Below are positions 32,788-41,300 of a stretch of DNA of 64,000 bases, piece after piece (positions within the stretch are counted from its first letter, which is position 1; each line of letters begins with the position of its first letter). The notes beneath the pieces are model-generated. The model was not told the DNA's origin and did no database searches. It saw only the letters and a program-made list of their open reading frames with translations. Made by a program: the position numbers and the translations under genes. Origin of the DNA: Pseudoflavonifractor_A sp022772585 (GTDB lineage Bacteria; Bacillota; Clostridia; Oscillospirales; Oscillospiraceae); the NCBI RefSeq assembly GCF_052065415.1, contig NZ_JBQHUB010000006.1:43833-107832 (forward strand). Direction: 5' to 3'.

Positions 32788-33871
32788 TGGCAGCCTTGTC
32801 GCCCATCAGGGTCTCAAAGCGCTCCAGGATCTCGGTGCGCTGGGCGCCGAACAGGGACAGGTCCTCCTCCATCAGGATAGAGGTGTCATAGCCCAGCTCC
32901 ACACCCTCCAGAGAGGGCTTGACCAGCTTGACGCCGTCCTTCTGGTCGATCTCGGCCAGCATGCGCAGGTTGTCGTCGTTGCTGAAGAGCCACTCCACGA
33001 AGTACTTGGCGGCCTCCACATTGTCGGCGTTCTTAAAGACGGCCACTCCCTCGGGCACCCAGGGGATACCGTCGGTGGGATAGACGATGGAGACAGGGTA
33101 CTCCTCGGTCAGGGCCTCCACGCCCCGGTCGATATAGGAGATGCCAATGGCGTACTCGTCGGCAATGGTCTTGTTCTTGGGGTCGGAGCCGCGCTTGCCG
33201 TAGTAGGCGATGTTCTCGTTCAGGCCCTCAAAGTACTTCCAGCCCTCTTCCTCGCCCATGGTCTGCAGCAGGGCGTTGACCACGGCGTAGTTGGTGCCGG
33301 AGACCGCGGGGTTGGACATGATGATCTCACCGGCATACTCGCTCTTGAGCAGGTCAGTCCAGGAGGTGGGAGCCTCCAGCTTCAGCTCCTCCAGGAGCTT
33401 GTCGTTGACCAGGAAGCCCACGATGGTGATGCCCTTGGAGTACCAGTAGCCGTCAGCGTCCTTATAGGTGTCGGACAGATCGGCCGCCGCGTCGAACTGC
33501 ACCTGCTCCAGCAGGCCGTCGTCCTTGGCGCTCATGAAGGCGTCGATGCCGCCGCCGAACCACAGGTCGGCGGCGGGGGTGCCGCCCTCGGCCCGCAGCT
33601 TGGAGAGGACCTCGCCGGAGGACATGGAGAGCAGCTCCACCTTCACGCCGGTCTCCTCGGTGAACTTGTCAAAGAGCGTCACATAGTCTTCGCTGGTGGC
33701 GACCACCTTCATGGTGCCGCTCAGCTCGGGCGCGGCAGCCTCCGGCGCGGGGGTGGCAGTGGGGGCCGCAGTGGGGGCGGGGGTGGCGCTGGGTGCGGCG
33801 GAGCCGCCGCAGGCCGCCAGTCCAAATACCATGGCTGCGGCCAGGCAGAGGGAAAGCAGCTTTTTCTTCAT
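32780..33871 (-). CDS. ABC transporter substrate-binding lipoprotein (FbpA/AfuA-type)
   Basis: 363 residues. Lipobox LAACG near residue 20 and a Pro/Ala/Thr-rich linker are followed by a type II binding fold: TMKVVATSEDYVTLFDKFTEETGVKVELLSMSSGEVLSKLRAEG, ADLWFGGGIDAF, NPAVSGTNYAVVNALLQTMG and YPTDGIPWVPEGVAV. FbpA proteins that bind naked ferric iron carry paired tyrosines near the C-terminus; here that region reads GISYIDRG, so an anion such as a phosphonate or phosphate ester is at least as likely as iron. Confidence 0.87.
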   Translation of the reverse strand: MKKKLLSLCLAAAMVFGLAACGGSAAPSATPAPTAAPTATPAPEAAAPELSGTMKVVATSEDYVTLFDKFTEETGVKVELLSMSSGEVLSKLRAEGGTPAADLWFGGGIDAFMSAKDDGLLEQVQFDAAADLSDTYKDADGYWYSKGITIVGFLVNDKLLEELKLEAPTSWTDLLKSEYAGEIIMSNPAVSGTNYAVVNALLQTMGEEEGWKYFEGLNENIAYYGKRGSDPKNKTIADEYAIGISYIDRGVEALTEEYPVSIVYPTDGIPWVPEGVAVFKNADNVEAAKYFVEWLFSNDDNLRMLAEIDQKDGVKLVKPSLEGVELGYDTSILMEEDLSLFGAQRTEILERFETLMGDKAANE

Positions 33872-33957
33872 TTTTAAGTACCTATCCTTTCATGCTTGTC
33901 GGCAAAGCTGGCCCGCACGTCGGTCTCTGACGCCTGGACCGGTCTTTTGCAGGAGCC

Positions 33958-33986
33958 ACTATAGCACACCCGACTTCACTTTTCAA
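33958..33986 (-). promoter_or_regulatory. Promoter of the FbpABC-like operon
   Basis: Minus strand TTGAAA (33981-33986) and TATAGT (33958-33963) with a 17-bp spacer, about 85 bp upstream of the binding-protein ATG. The remaining leader shows no riboswitch I can recognise. Confidence 0.75.
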
Positions 33987-34057
33987 TTCCCCATCGTCAT
34001 TATAGGATAATTCAATAAATTTCTGCCGTGTCATTATCAATCGCCTTTTACGAAAAA

Positions 34058-34525
34058 TCAGCTCCGCAGGGTGGCCCGGAGCCGGTCGGGCCGGAGCAGC
34101 AGATCCAGGCCGCTGACCGCTGAGGGGACCAGTACATCCGCGCGGGACAGCAGGGCGGCGCACACCCCCTCCTCCTCCAGCACTGCCACCGACAGGGCGG
34201 CAGCGTCAAACATGGGGATGTCGTTAAAGCCGTTGCCCAGGCAGACCGCTCCTCCCCCCAGCTCCCGCACGATCTCTGCTTTACAGGCCGCCGCCCCCTC
34301 CCGGGGGAAGGTGCGTACCTCCACCCCCAGCGGAGCGCACTGTTCCCGCACTGTCCCATAGGTGTCCGCCGTCAGGACCAGGATCTCCAGCCGGTCTTTC
34401 AGGGCCGCCAGCCGGTCCGCCACGCCGGGCAGCAGAGCCCCATCCACCGCGATGGTGCCGTTATAATCCAGCACCAGATAGTTCAGCTCCAGTGTCTCCC
34501 GTCCAGGGATCGAAACAGTCAGCAT
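34058..34525 (-). CDS. HAD-family protein, soluble P-type ATPase-like (COG4087)
   Basis: 155 residues from the ATG at 34525; AAGGAG is 8 bases upstream of it and too near the ATG two codons earlier. Motif I is LDYNGTIAVDG: the nucleophile Asp is present but the usual second Asp is Asn, as in the COG4087 family of small HAD proteins that resemble the phosphorylation domain of P-type ATPases. VLTADTYGT (motif II) and VCLGNGFNDIPMF (motif IV) follow. The function of the family is unsettled; phosphatase activity is likely. It lies upstream of the FbpABC-like operon but is separated from it by a promoter. Confidence 0.78.
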   Translation of the reverse strand: MLTVSIPGRETLELNYLVLDYNGTIAVDGALLPGVADRLAALKDRLEILVLTADTYGTVREQCAPLGVEVRTFPREGAAACKAEIVRELGGGAVCLGNGFNDIPMFDAAALSVAVLEEEGVCAALLSRADVLVPSAVSGLDLLLRPDRLRATLRS

Positions 34526-34701
34526 ACCCATCTCTCCTTCCGTCTCTCCGCACGCTTTGGCGCTTTTATTCTTATTATGACTGTATTGTCCGGAGCTGTC
34601 CAGCCGCTTTGGTCCTGCGCGGCTCTTTTTTATTGTTTTGGTCAGAATGTCCAAAATTCAACCGAACAGAATAGGAAAACTTCCGAATCTTCACATGGTG
34701 C

Positions 34702-34730
34702 TTGACTTTCGAATATGTCACTCATATAAT
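34702..34730 (+). promoter_or_regulatory. Promoter of the enolase-superfamily gene with overlapping palindrome
   Basis: TTGACT (34702-34707), 17-bp spacer, TATAAT (34725-34730). An inverted repeat TATGTCACT ... AGCGACATA surrounds the -10 box with one mismatch between arms, a plausible operator for the GntR regulator 2 kb downstream. Confidence 0.8.
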
Positions 34731-34781
34731 AGCGACATAGCGAACAACCTATCAAGCGATAAAGAAAAGGAGCTGGTAGAT

Positions 34782-35981
34782 TTGAAGATCACCAAGATCG
34801 AAGTATTTCGCCTCCCCACCGCCAATAGCAAGCAGAACAGCCCCATCGGCTGCCGCATCCACACGGACGCCGGCATCTGCGGCGACGGCGAAGCCGGTAT
34901 GGCCTACGGCGTGGGCGGCACCGCCGCCTTCGGCATGGTGTGCGACCTGGCCGAGCTGGTGGTGGGCATGGATCCCCTCCAGACCGAGCTGATCTGGGAG
35001 ACCATGTACAAAAAGACCTTCTGGGGCCAGAACGGCGGTCCTGTGGTATTCTCCGGCATTGCCGCCATCGACGTAGCCCTGTGGGACATCAAGGGCAAGT
35101 TCTTCAACGTTCCCGTGTACCAGCTGCTGGGCGGCAAGGTCCGGGACAAGCTGCGCACCTATGCCAGCCAGCTGCAGTTCGGCTGGGGCCAGGTGGGCGT
35201 CAGCGAGCACCTGTGGGCCGTTACCCCCGAGGATTACGCCCACAACACCAGGCTGGCAGTTGAGGAAGGCTTCGACGCCATCAAGGTGGACTTTTTCGAC
35301 CGTGACGAGGAGGGCAAGCCCCTCAGCTTCCTGGACACCACCGGCATTCTCACGCCCAAGCAGCTCAAGATGGTGGAGTCCCGCATGAAGGCCGTCCGCG
35401 AGGCCGCCGGCGACGATGTGGACATCATCATGGAGAACCACTCCTATCCCGACGCCCTGGGCGCCGTGCAGCTGGCCAGGCTGGCTGAGAAGTACAACAT
35501 CATGGCCTTTGAGGAACCCAACACCCCCACCACCCAGACCGTGGAATACATCGCCAAGTACACCAGCGTGCCCATTGCCAACGGCGAGCGGCTCTTCTCC
35601 CGCTGGCAGTACGCCGACTACTTCAAGCGCAACCTGCTCCAGCTGGCCCAGCCCGACATCGGCAACTGCGGCGGCATCTCCGAGGTCAAGAAGATCTGCG
35701 ACATGGCCCACGCCTATGACGCCGGCATCCAGGTCCACGTGGCGGGCAGCCCCCTGGCCACCAACGCCGCCCTGCATGTGGAGTGCACCATCCCCAACTT
35801 CATTATTCATGAGCACCACACCTGCAACCGCATGGACACCTGCCTGGGCCTGACCAAGTACAACCTGCAGCCTGAGAACGGCTACTTCACCGTTCCCGAC
35901 CTGCCCGGCATCGGCAACGAGTTCCTGCAGGAGGCCATTGATAAGGCCACTCTGTACAAAGTCGTGGAAGCTCCGGTATAA
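34782..35981 (+). CDS. Mandelate racemase/enolase-superfamily enzyme (sugar acid dehydratase-like)
   Basis: 399 residues from a TTG at 34782 preceded by AAAGGAG; the upstream frame crosses the promoter. The N-terminal capping domain (MKITKIEVFRLPT) is followed by the barrel: DAIKVDFFD (second-strand Lys), metal ligands around IIMENHSY, AFEEPN and NGERLF, and a catalytic His in QVHVAGSPLATN. This pattern fits the galactonate/gluconate dehydratase (RspA-like) branch, which removes water from acid sugars. The substrate is not readable. The adjoining broken APC permease and GntR regulator look like the rest of a small catabolic cluster. Confidence 0.85.
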   Translation: MKITKIEVFRLPTANSKQNSPIGCRIHTDAGICGDGEAGMAYGVGGTAAFGMVCDLAELVVGMDPLQTELIWETMYKKTFWGQNGGPVVFSGIAAIDVALWDIKGKFFNVPVYQLLGGKVRDKLRTYASQLQFGWGQVGVSEHLWAVTPEDYAHNTRLAVEEGFDAIKVDFFDRDEEGKPLSFLDTTGILTPKQLKMVESRMKAVREAAGDDVDIIMENHSYPDALGAVQLARLAEKYNIMAFEEPNTPTTQTVEYIAKYTSVPIANGERLFSRWQYADYFKRNLLQLAQPDIGNCGGISEVKKICDMAHAYDAGIQVHVAGSPLATNAALHVECTIPNFIIHEHHTCNRMDTCLGLTKYNLQPENGYFTVPDLPGIGNEFLQEAIDKATLYKVVEAPV

Positions 35982-36008
35982 TTCTCCCGAATAACCGTTC
36001 ATTCTGGT

Positions 36009-36107
36009 AAAATGCCATGGCATTTTGCCGGCGCGTGCGCCGGCAGTGTCCTTCCCCGTGATTTCCGGCATTGTCTCCCGGAGAGGCGCCGCTCCGGGAG
36101 ACAATGC
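36009..36107. repeat. Triple-hairpin intergenic element 1
   Basis: Three consecutive palindromes between the enolase-like gene and the permease: 36009-36026 (AAAATGCC/GGCATTTT), 36027-36044 (GCCGGCGC/GCGCCGGC), and a 16-bp perfect stem 36068-36083 with 36092-36107 around an 8-base loop. No T-run follows, so it is not an ordinary terminator. Layout matches the elements at 37811, 50121 and 63792. Confidence 0.7.
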
Positions 36108-36144
36108 ATCACCCGCTTTTGAATTGAGTATTGGAGGAGTCATT

Positions 36145-36930
36145 ATGGCAATTAAGGTAATCCGCGAAAAAGAGCCCGGTCCCGGTACGCTCGGCAAGCC
36201 TGAGCTGTACGCGCTGGCAATCGGCCAGGTCATCGGTGCCGGCGTCATCACGCTGATCGTTCCCGCCATCAAGATGACCGGCTATTCCGCCTGGCTGGCC
36301 TACTTCATGGCGATCATCATGGGCTTTTTGATGATCCTTCCCACAGTGTTCATTTCTTCTACCGTCCGAATGGGCGGCGGCAACTACTCCATGCTGTGCG
36401 GCATGGCCGGTCCCCGTGTGGCCGGTGTGTTCGCCTTTATGTACCTGACCCAGTGTGTCAGCCTGTCCCTGTTCGGTGCCTCCGCCGCCGCTTATCTCGG
36501 CGACATCATCCCCGCTCTTGGCACTCCCGTCGCCAAGGTCATCGTAGGCGCCTCTCTGCTGACCTTCTTCTATGTGGTCAACCTGATGGGCGTGGATATC
36601 ATGGCCAAGGCACAAAAGCTGATGACCTGGCTGCTCATCGCCGCCCTGATCCTCTTTGCCATCGTAGGCATCTTCAAGATCCGTCTGCCCATTTTCGATT
36701 TCTCTGATCCCAACTTCCTCATCAACGGCTGGGGCATCACCTTCACCAACGGCCAGATCTCCGGCGGCTTCTGCGGCGCGGTGCTGCTGTTCGTTTACTC
36801 CACTCAGGGCTATGCCCATGGTGGCTGTATTTACAGCCATTTCGTTTCTCTACTACGGTCTGCTTCAGCTTTTGTCCGTCCCGTGACCTGTTTTCCTGCC
36901 GTTTCCAGATATTCTGAAAATACAGGGTGA
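36145..36930 (+). pseudogene. APC-family amino acid permease, truncated
   Basis: 262 codons remain of a family normally near 450-480 residues. The N-terminal half is well preserved: the GKPELYALAIGQVIGAGVITLIVPAIKMTGYSAWLAY opening and six to seven membrane segments up to GGFCGAVLLFVYSTQGYAHG. After about residue 226 (near 36822) the reading abruptly becomes unlike a permease (SHFVSLLRSASAFVRPV) and stops, so the second half of the transporter is lost. GGAGGAG before the ATG is intact. Probably non-functional; it would have imported the substrate of the neighbouring enzyme. Confidence 0.75.
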
Positions 36931-36955
36931 CAAACCGAGGTTTTTTCTATATAAT
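36927..36955 (+). promoter_or_regulatory. Promoter of the GntR gene
   Basis: GTGACA (36927-36932), 17-bp spacer, TATAAT (36950-36955), close to consensus. It overlaps the end of the broken permease frame. Confidence 0.85.
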
Positions 36956-37032
36956 TAGAATGTAAAATAACATAAAAACCCGTTTGATATGGAATGTTCC
37001 TCAGCGGGAAAGTAAGTCAGGTGGATACTGAA

Positions 37033-37806
37033 ATGGAAAACGAACGGGTTCGGCCGGCCCGGAAACGGCAAAAAATCACCCGTATGTCTGTGGTGGATCA
37101 GGTATGTGCCTCCATCAAGCAGGACATTGCGGACGGCGTATGGAAAGCAGGGGACAAGATCCCTTCGGAAGGGGAATTTGCGGAGCTGTTCGGCGTCAAC
37201 CGTCTGAGCGTCCGCATGGCCCTGCAGAAGCTCAGCACGCTGGGTATCATCGAGACCCGGGTGGGCGAGGGTTCCTTCGTCCGTTCCTTTTCTCTGCGGC
37301 CTTTTCTCAGCGAGATCGCTGTCTTTTACGATGATGACGAAAAATACCGCGAGGTGCAGCAGCTGCGCAACCTGCTGGAGGGCGAGTGCATGAATCTGGC
37401 CATCCAGTACGCCACGGAGGAGGAAAAGGCCCGGCTCCATGAACTGCTGGAGCAGTACAACGCGGACACGAAGGAATTTCACAGGAACATTGACGACCAG
37501 GAGCTGCTGGACCGGGTGGTGGACGCCGATTTGGCGTTTCACTACCAGGTGGTCAAGATGGGCCATAACAGTCTCTATAAGGACGTCTATTTTATGGTGC
37601 AGCAGCTCATCCGGCGGCATATCGCCCACATGGTCAGCACCCGCACCCATCGGAGGGTGGAGGCCGGCCTGTCTCCGGACGCCATGGACGATACCCATAT
37701 CCGGATCTATGAAAGCATTGTTCACGGCGATGCAGAGGCCGCCCGGCGCGCCCGGGAGGAAGTCCTGGGCATCGTCCCCGTCCACGGTATGGATGTGTTT
37801 GACTGA
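37033..37806 (+). CDS. GntR-family regulator with FCD effector domain (FadR subfamily)
   Basis: 257 residues from the ATG at 37033, just downstream of CAGGTGG; earlier in-frame starts at 36994 and 37021 are possible. The winged-helix domain is seen in SVVDQVCASIKQDIADGVWKAGDKIPSEGEFAELFGVNRLSVRMALQKLSTLGIIETRVGEGSFVR. The all-helical FCD domain follows, with metal-binding type residues in DADLAFHYQVVKMGHN and HIRIYESIVHGDAEAAR. FadR-type regulators usually respond to sugar acids or other carboxylates, fitting the nearby dehydratase-like gene. Confidence 0.87.
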   Translation: MENERVRPARKRQKITRMSVVDQVCASIKQDIADGVWKAGDKIPSEGEFAELFGVNRLSVRMALQKLSTLGIIETRVGEGSFVRSFSLRPFLSEIAVFYDDDEKYREVQQLRNLLEGECMNLAIQYATEEEKARLHELLEQYNADTKEFHRNIDDQELLDRVVDADLAFHYQVVKMGHNSLYKDVYFMVQQLIRRHIAHMVSTRTHRRVEAGLSPDAMDDTHIRIYESIVHGDAEAARRAREEVLGIVPVHGMDVFD

Positions 37807-37810
37807 TACT

Positions 37811-37883
37811 AATTTCAAATGAAAGCTTTCATTTGAAATTCCGTGCGCTGCGCGCACTGGCATCATGCGTTCCGCATGATGCC
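37811..37883. repeat. Triple-hairpin intergenic element 2
   Basis: A perfect 30-base AT-rich palindrome (37811-37840), then GTGCGC/GCGCAC (37843-37857), then an 11-bp perfect stem GGCATCATGCG/CGCATGATGCC (37859-37883). Starts 5 bp after the GntR stop. Same order of hairpin types as element 1 but with different sequences. Confidence 0.7.
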
Positions 37884-37921
37884 GCGCCAGGTTTTAGTGT
37901 GAGCGTCCTTTTTTAAATGGC

Positions 37922-37964
37922 AAAAGCCGAAGCCCATCCGGTTCGGATGGGCTTCGGCTTTTTT
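37922..37964. terminator. Strong bidirectional terminator
   Basis: AAAAGCCGAAGCCCATCCG (37922-37940) pairs perfectly with CGGATGGGCTTCGGCTTTT (37944-37962), ending in a T-run. Confidence 0.9.
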
Positions 37965-37985
37965 GAAAAGAGAGAGAGGAGGTAA

Positions 37986-38087
37986 ATGAAAAACACGTAT
38001 TTAACTCTATTTAGAAACACAGGCACGCCCATGTTGTCTTTTGTCCGCCCCCGCAGCCTGGGGCGGTGTTGTTTGGGTATTCCCTGA
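37986..38087 (+). CDS. Possible 33-residue small ORF
   Basis: An ATG at 37986 is preceded by a near-perfect ribosome site (GAGAGGAGGTAA) and opens 33 codons (MKNTYLTLFRNTGTPM...) ending at TGA 38085-38087. It has no recognisable family, membrane segment or leader-peptide codon run. It may be a genuine small protein or the surviving start of a lost gene, because the surrounding 540 bp looks decayed. It lies just after a strong terminator and I see no clear promoter. Confidence 0.3.
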   Translation: MKNTYLTLFRNTGTPMLSFVRPRSLGRCCLGIP

Positions 38088-38274
38088 CTGCACCTATAGG
38101 ATACCACGCTTTCCCCGCCAAGAATTGGACAGTTTTTAAATCGTCTGTGAATAATATGTAAACTCATTCCGCTCCGTCTGTGCTCTGCCTCCCCCATCGG
38201 CATACGATATACATTCCGCAGGAGAGGATGACAGGCGGGGACAGCACCCGGAACAGGCCAACTGAGCAGAACCA
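38088..38274. other. Gene-free spacer before purL
   Basis: No convincing ORF, RNA or repeat. Composition is more AT-rich than the flanking genes between about 38100 and 38210, consistent with decayed sequence. Confidence 0.5.
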
Positions 38275-38312
38275 AAAGTGCTCCGCGGGACTTTTCTCCC
38301 GCGGAGCGTTTT
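38275..38312. terminator. Terminator of purL
   Basis: GCTCCGCGGGA (38280-38290) with TCCCGCGGAGC (38297-38307), followed on the minus strand by ACTTTTGG and on the plus strand by GTTTTG. Confidence 0.8.
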
Positions 38313-38343
38313 GTTTGCAGCATATGGTCTCAGGGCCGCAGTA

Positions 38344-41300
38344 TCAGGCGAAGTAGGCCGCGCCGCTCTCGAAGAGGGGCTGGTGCTTGTCGCCGGGGAT
38401 GTTCTTTCCCACGTACTCGCCCCGCCGCTCGGAATGGCCCATCTTGCCGAACACCCGGCCATCCGGGGAGAAAATGCCCTCGATGGCCATCAGGGAGCCA
38501 TTGGGGTTCACGTCGATATCCATGGAGGGGATGCCGTCGGCGTCCACGTACTGGGTGGCCACCTGGCCGTTCGCCGCCAGCTGGTCCAGCAGGCTCTGGG
38601 GGGCCACAAAGCGGCCCTCGCCGTGGCTGATGGGGATGGCGTGGAGGTCGCCCACCTGGCTCTTGAGCATCCAGGGGGAGCGGACCGACGCGATGCGGGT
38701 GGTCACATACCGGCTCTGGTGGCGGCCGATGTTGTTGAAGGTCAGGGTGGCGCAGTTCTCGTCCATGGGCCGGATCTCGCCGTAGGGCACCAGACCCAGC
38801 TTGACCAGGGCCTGGAAGCCGTTGCAGATACCCAGCATCAGGCCGTCCCGGTTTTTCAGAAGGTCGTGTATGGCGTCGGTGATGCTGGGGTTGCGGAGGA
38901 AGGAGCAGATGAACTTGGCCGAGCCGTCGGGCTCGTCGCCGCCGGAGAAGCCGCCGGGCAGCACCACCATCTGGGCGGAGCGGATGGCGCTCTCCAGGGC
39001 CTGGGCCGACTGGGCCAGGGTGGCCGAGCTCAGATTGCGCACCACCAGGATCTCCGGCGCGATGCCCGCCCGCTCGCAGGCGGCGGCGGTGTCATACTCG
39101 CAGTTGGTGCCGGGGAACACGGGGATGACCGCCCTGGGCCGGGCGATGCGGCTCCCGGCCACAATGGGAGCGCGCTGGGCGCAGGTGAGCAGGGGCGGGG
39201 TGCCGGCGTCGCAGGTGCGGGTGGGATAGACCTCCTCCAGCACATGCTCGGAGATGGTCAGCAGTTCGGAAATGGGAGCCTCCTCGCCGGGCAGTTTGAT
39301 GACGGGCTCCTCGGTGGTGTAGCCCAGCAGGAGGCCGCCCTCCACCTCGCTGTCACACTCGGCGATGATGGCCCCGCTTCGCACGCCGTACCACACGTTG
39401 GGCACGTCCTCCCGGGCGGCAAAGCCGATCTCATTGCCGAAGGACATCTTCATGATACCCTCGGCCACGTTCTCCTCCACCGCCCAGGCGGCCTTCACCT
39501 GACCGGCGGCGCACAGTTCATGGACATGGGCAAAGCACTGGTTGATCTCGCCGCAGTCCAGGGCGTTTTCCGCCTGGAAGAGGTACACCGGGTGGCCGGC
39601 CGCCTTGAACTCGGGGGAGAGCACGTCCCCGGCTTTGGCGGGGGCGATGGCGAAGGAAATGAGGGTGGGGGGCACGTCCATGTCCAGGAAGGAGCCGGAC
39701 ATGGAGTCCTTGCCGCCGATGGCGGCCACGCCCAGGCCCAGCTGGGCGGTCAGGGCGCCCAGCAGCGCGGCGAAGGGCTTGCCCCAGCGCTCCGGCTCGT
39801 CCCGCAGCTTTTCAAAATACTCCTGGAAGGAGGCGTAGGCCGCCTTGGGATCGCAGCCCGCGGCCACCAGCTTGGCCATGGAGGTGAGCACCGACACGAA
39901 GGCGCCGGTGTAGGGGTTTCGTTCCATCAGGTAGGGATCGAAGCCCCAGGCCATCACCGAGCAGGTGTCGGTGGTGTGGCCGGGACCCACGGGCAGCAGG
40001 GCGGCCATGGCCTGGGCGGGGGTGCGCTGCGTTTTGCCGCCGAAGGGCATGAGCACCGAGCCCGCGCCGATGGAGCCGTCGAACCGCTCGACGAGGCCCC
40101 GGCGGCTGGCGGTCTTGAGGCTGGCGGCGGTGGAGCGCAGGCTTCCCTTGTGGAACAGGCTCTCAGGAGTAAAGTAGTCGGGCACGGTGACGCAGGTATG
40201 CTTGGCCGCGCCGTTGGTGTTCAGGAAGGCCCGGGAGAGGTCGGCCACCTTCCTGCCCCGCCAGGTCATCACCATGCGGGGCTCCTCAGTGACCCGGGCC
40301 ACAATGTAGGCCTCCAGGTTCTCGGCCCCGGCGGCGGCGATGAACTTGTCGGCATCCGCCTCAGCCACCACCACGGCCATGCGCTCCTGGCTCTCGGAAA
40401 TGGCAAGCTCGGTGCCGTCCAGGCCGTCGTACTTCTTGCGCACCGCGTCCAGGTCGATGGACAATCCGTCGGCCAGCTCGCCGATGGCCACGCTGACGCC
40501 GCCGGCGCCAAAGTCGTTGCACCGCTTGATCATACGGGTCACGTCGCCGTTGCGGAACAGGCGCTGGATCTTGCGCTCCTCGGGGGCGTTGCCCTTCTGC
40601 ACCTCAGAGGCCATGGTGGCCAGAGATTTCTTGTTATGGCTCTTGGAGGAGCCGGTGGCGCCGCCGATGCCGTCCCGGCCGGTGCGGCCGCCCAGCAGGA
40701 TGACCACATCGCCGGGGGCGGGGACCTCCCGCACCACGTTGGCCGCGGGAGCGGCGCCCACCACGGCGCCCACCTCCAGGTGTTTGGCCACATAGCCGCT
40801 GTGGTAGACCTCGGCCACATGGCCGGTGGCCAGGCCGATCTGGTTGCCGTAGGAGGAATAGCCCGCCGCGGCGGTCTGGGCCAGCCTGCGCTGGGGCAGC
40901 TTGCCCTCGATGGTCTTGCTCAGGGGGGTGCGGGGGTCGCCGCAGCCCGTGACGCGCAGGGCCTGGTAGACATAGGAGCGGCCGGACAGGGGATCCCGGA
41001 TGGCGCCGCCGATGCAGGTGGCCGCGCCGCCGAAGGGCTCGATTTCGGTGGGGTGGTTGTGGGTCTCGTTCTTGAACATGAGCAGCCAGTCCTGCTCCTC
41101 CCCGTCCACCGTAGCGGTGACGTGGACCGAGCAGGCGTTGATCTCCTCACTCTCGTCCAGGTGCTTCAGCACGCCCCGCTTCTTGAGCACCTTGCCGGCA
41201 ATGGTGGCAAGGTCCATCAGAGTCTGGGGGCGGACGGCGGCCTTTTCTTTCCCATAGACCTCCTCCCGGGCGGAGAGGTACATCTGATAGGCGGCCTTCA

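Noticed and set aside
33958..34020. Riboswitch in the FbpABC-like leader
   Set aside because: No conserved core or terminator could be found between the promoter and the binding-protein gene.
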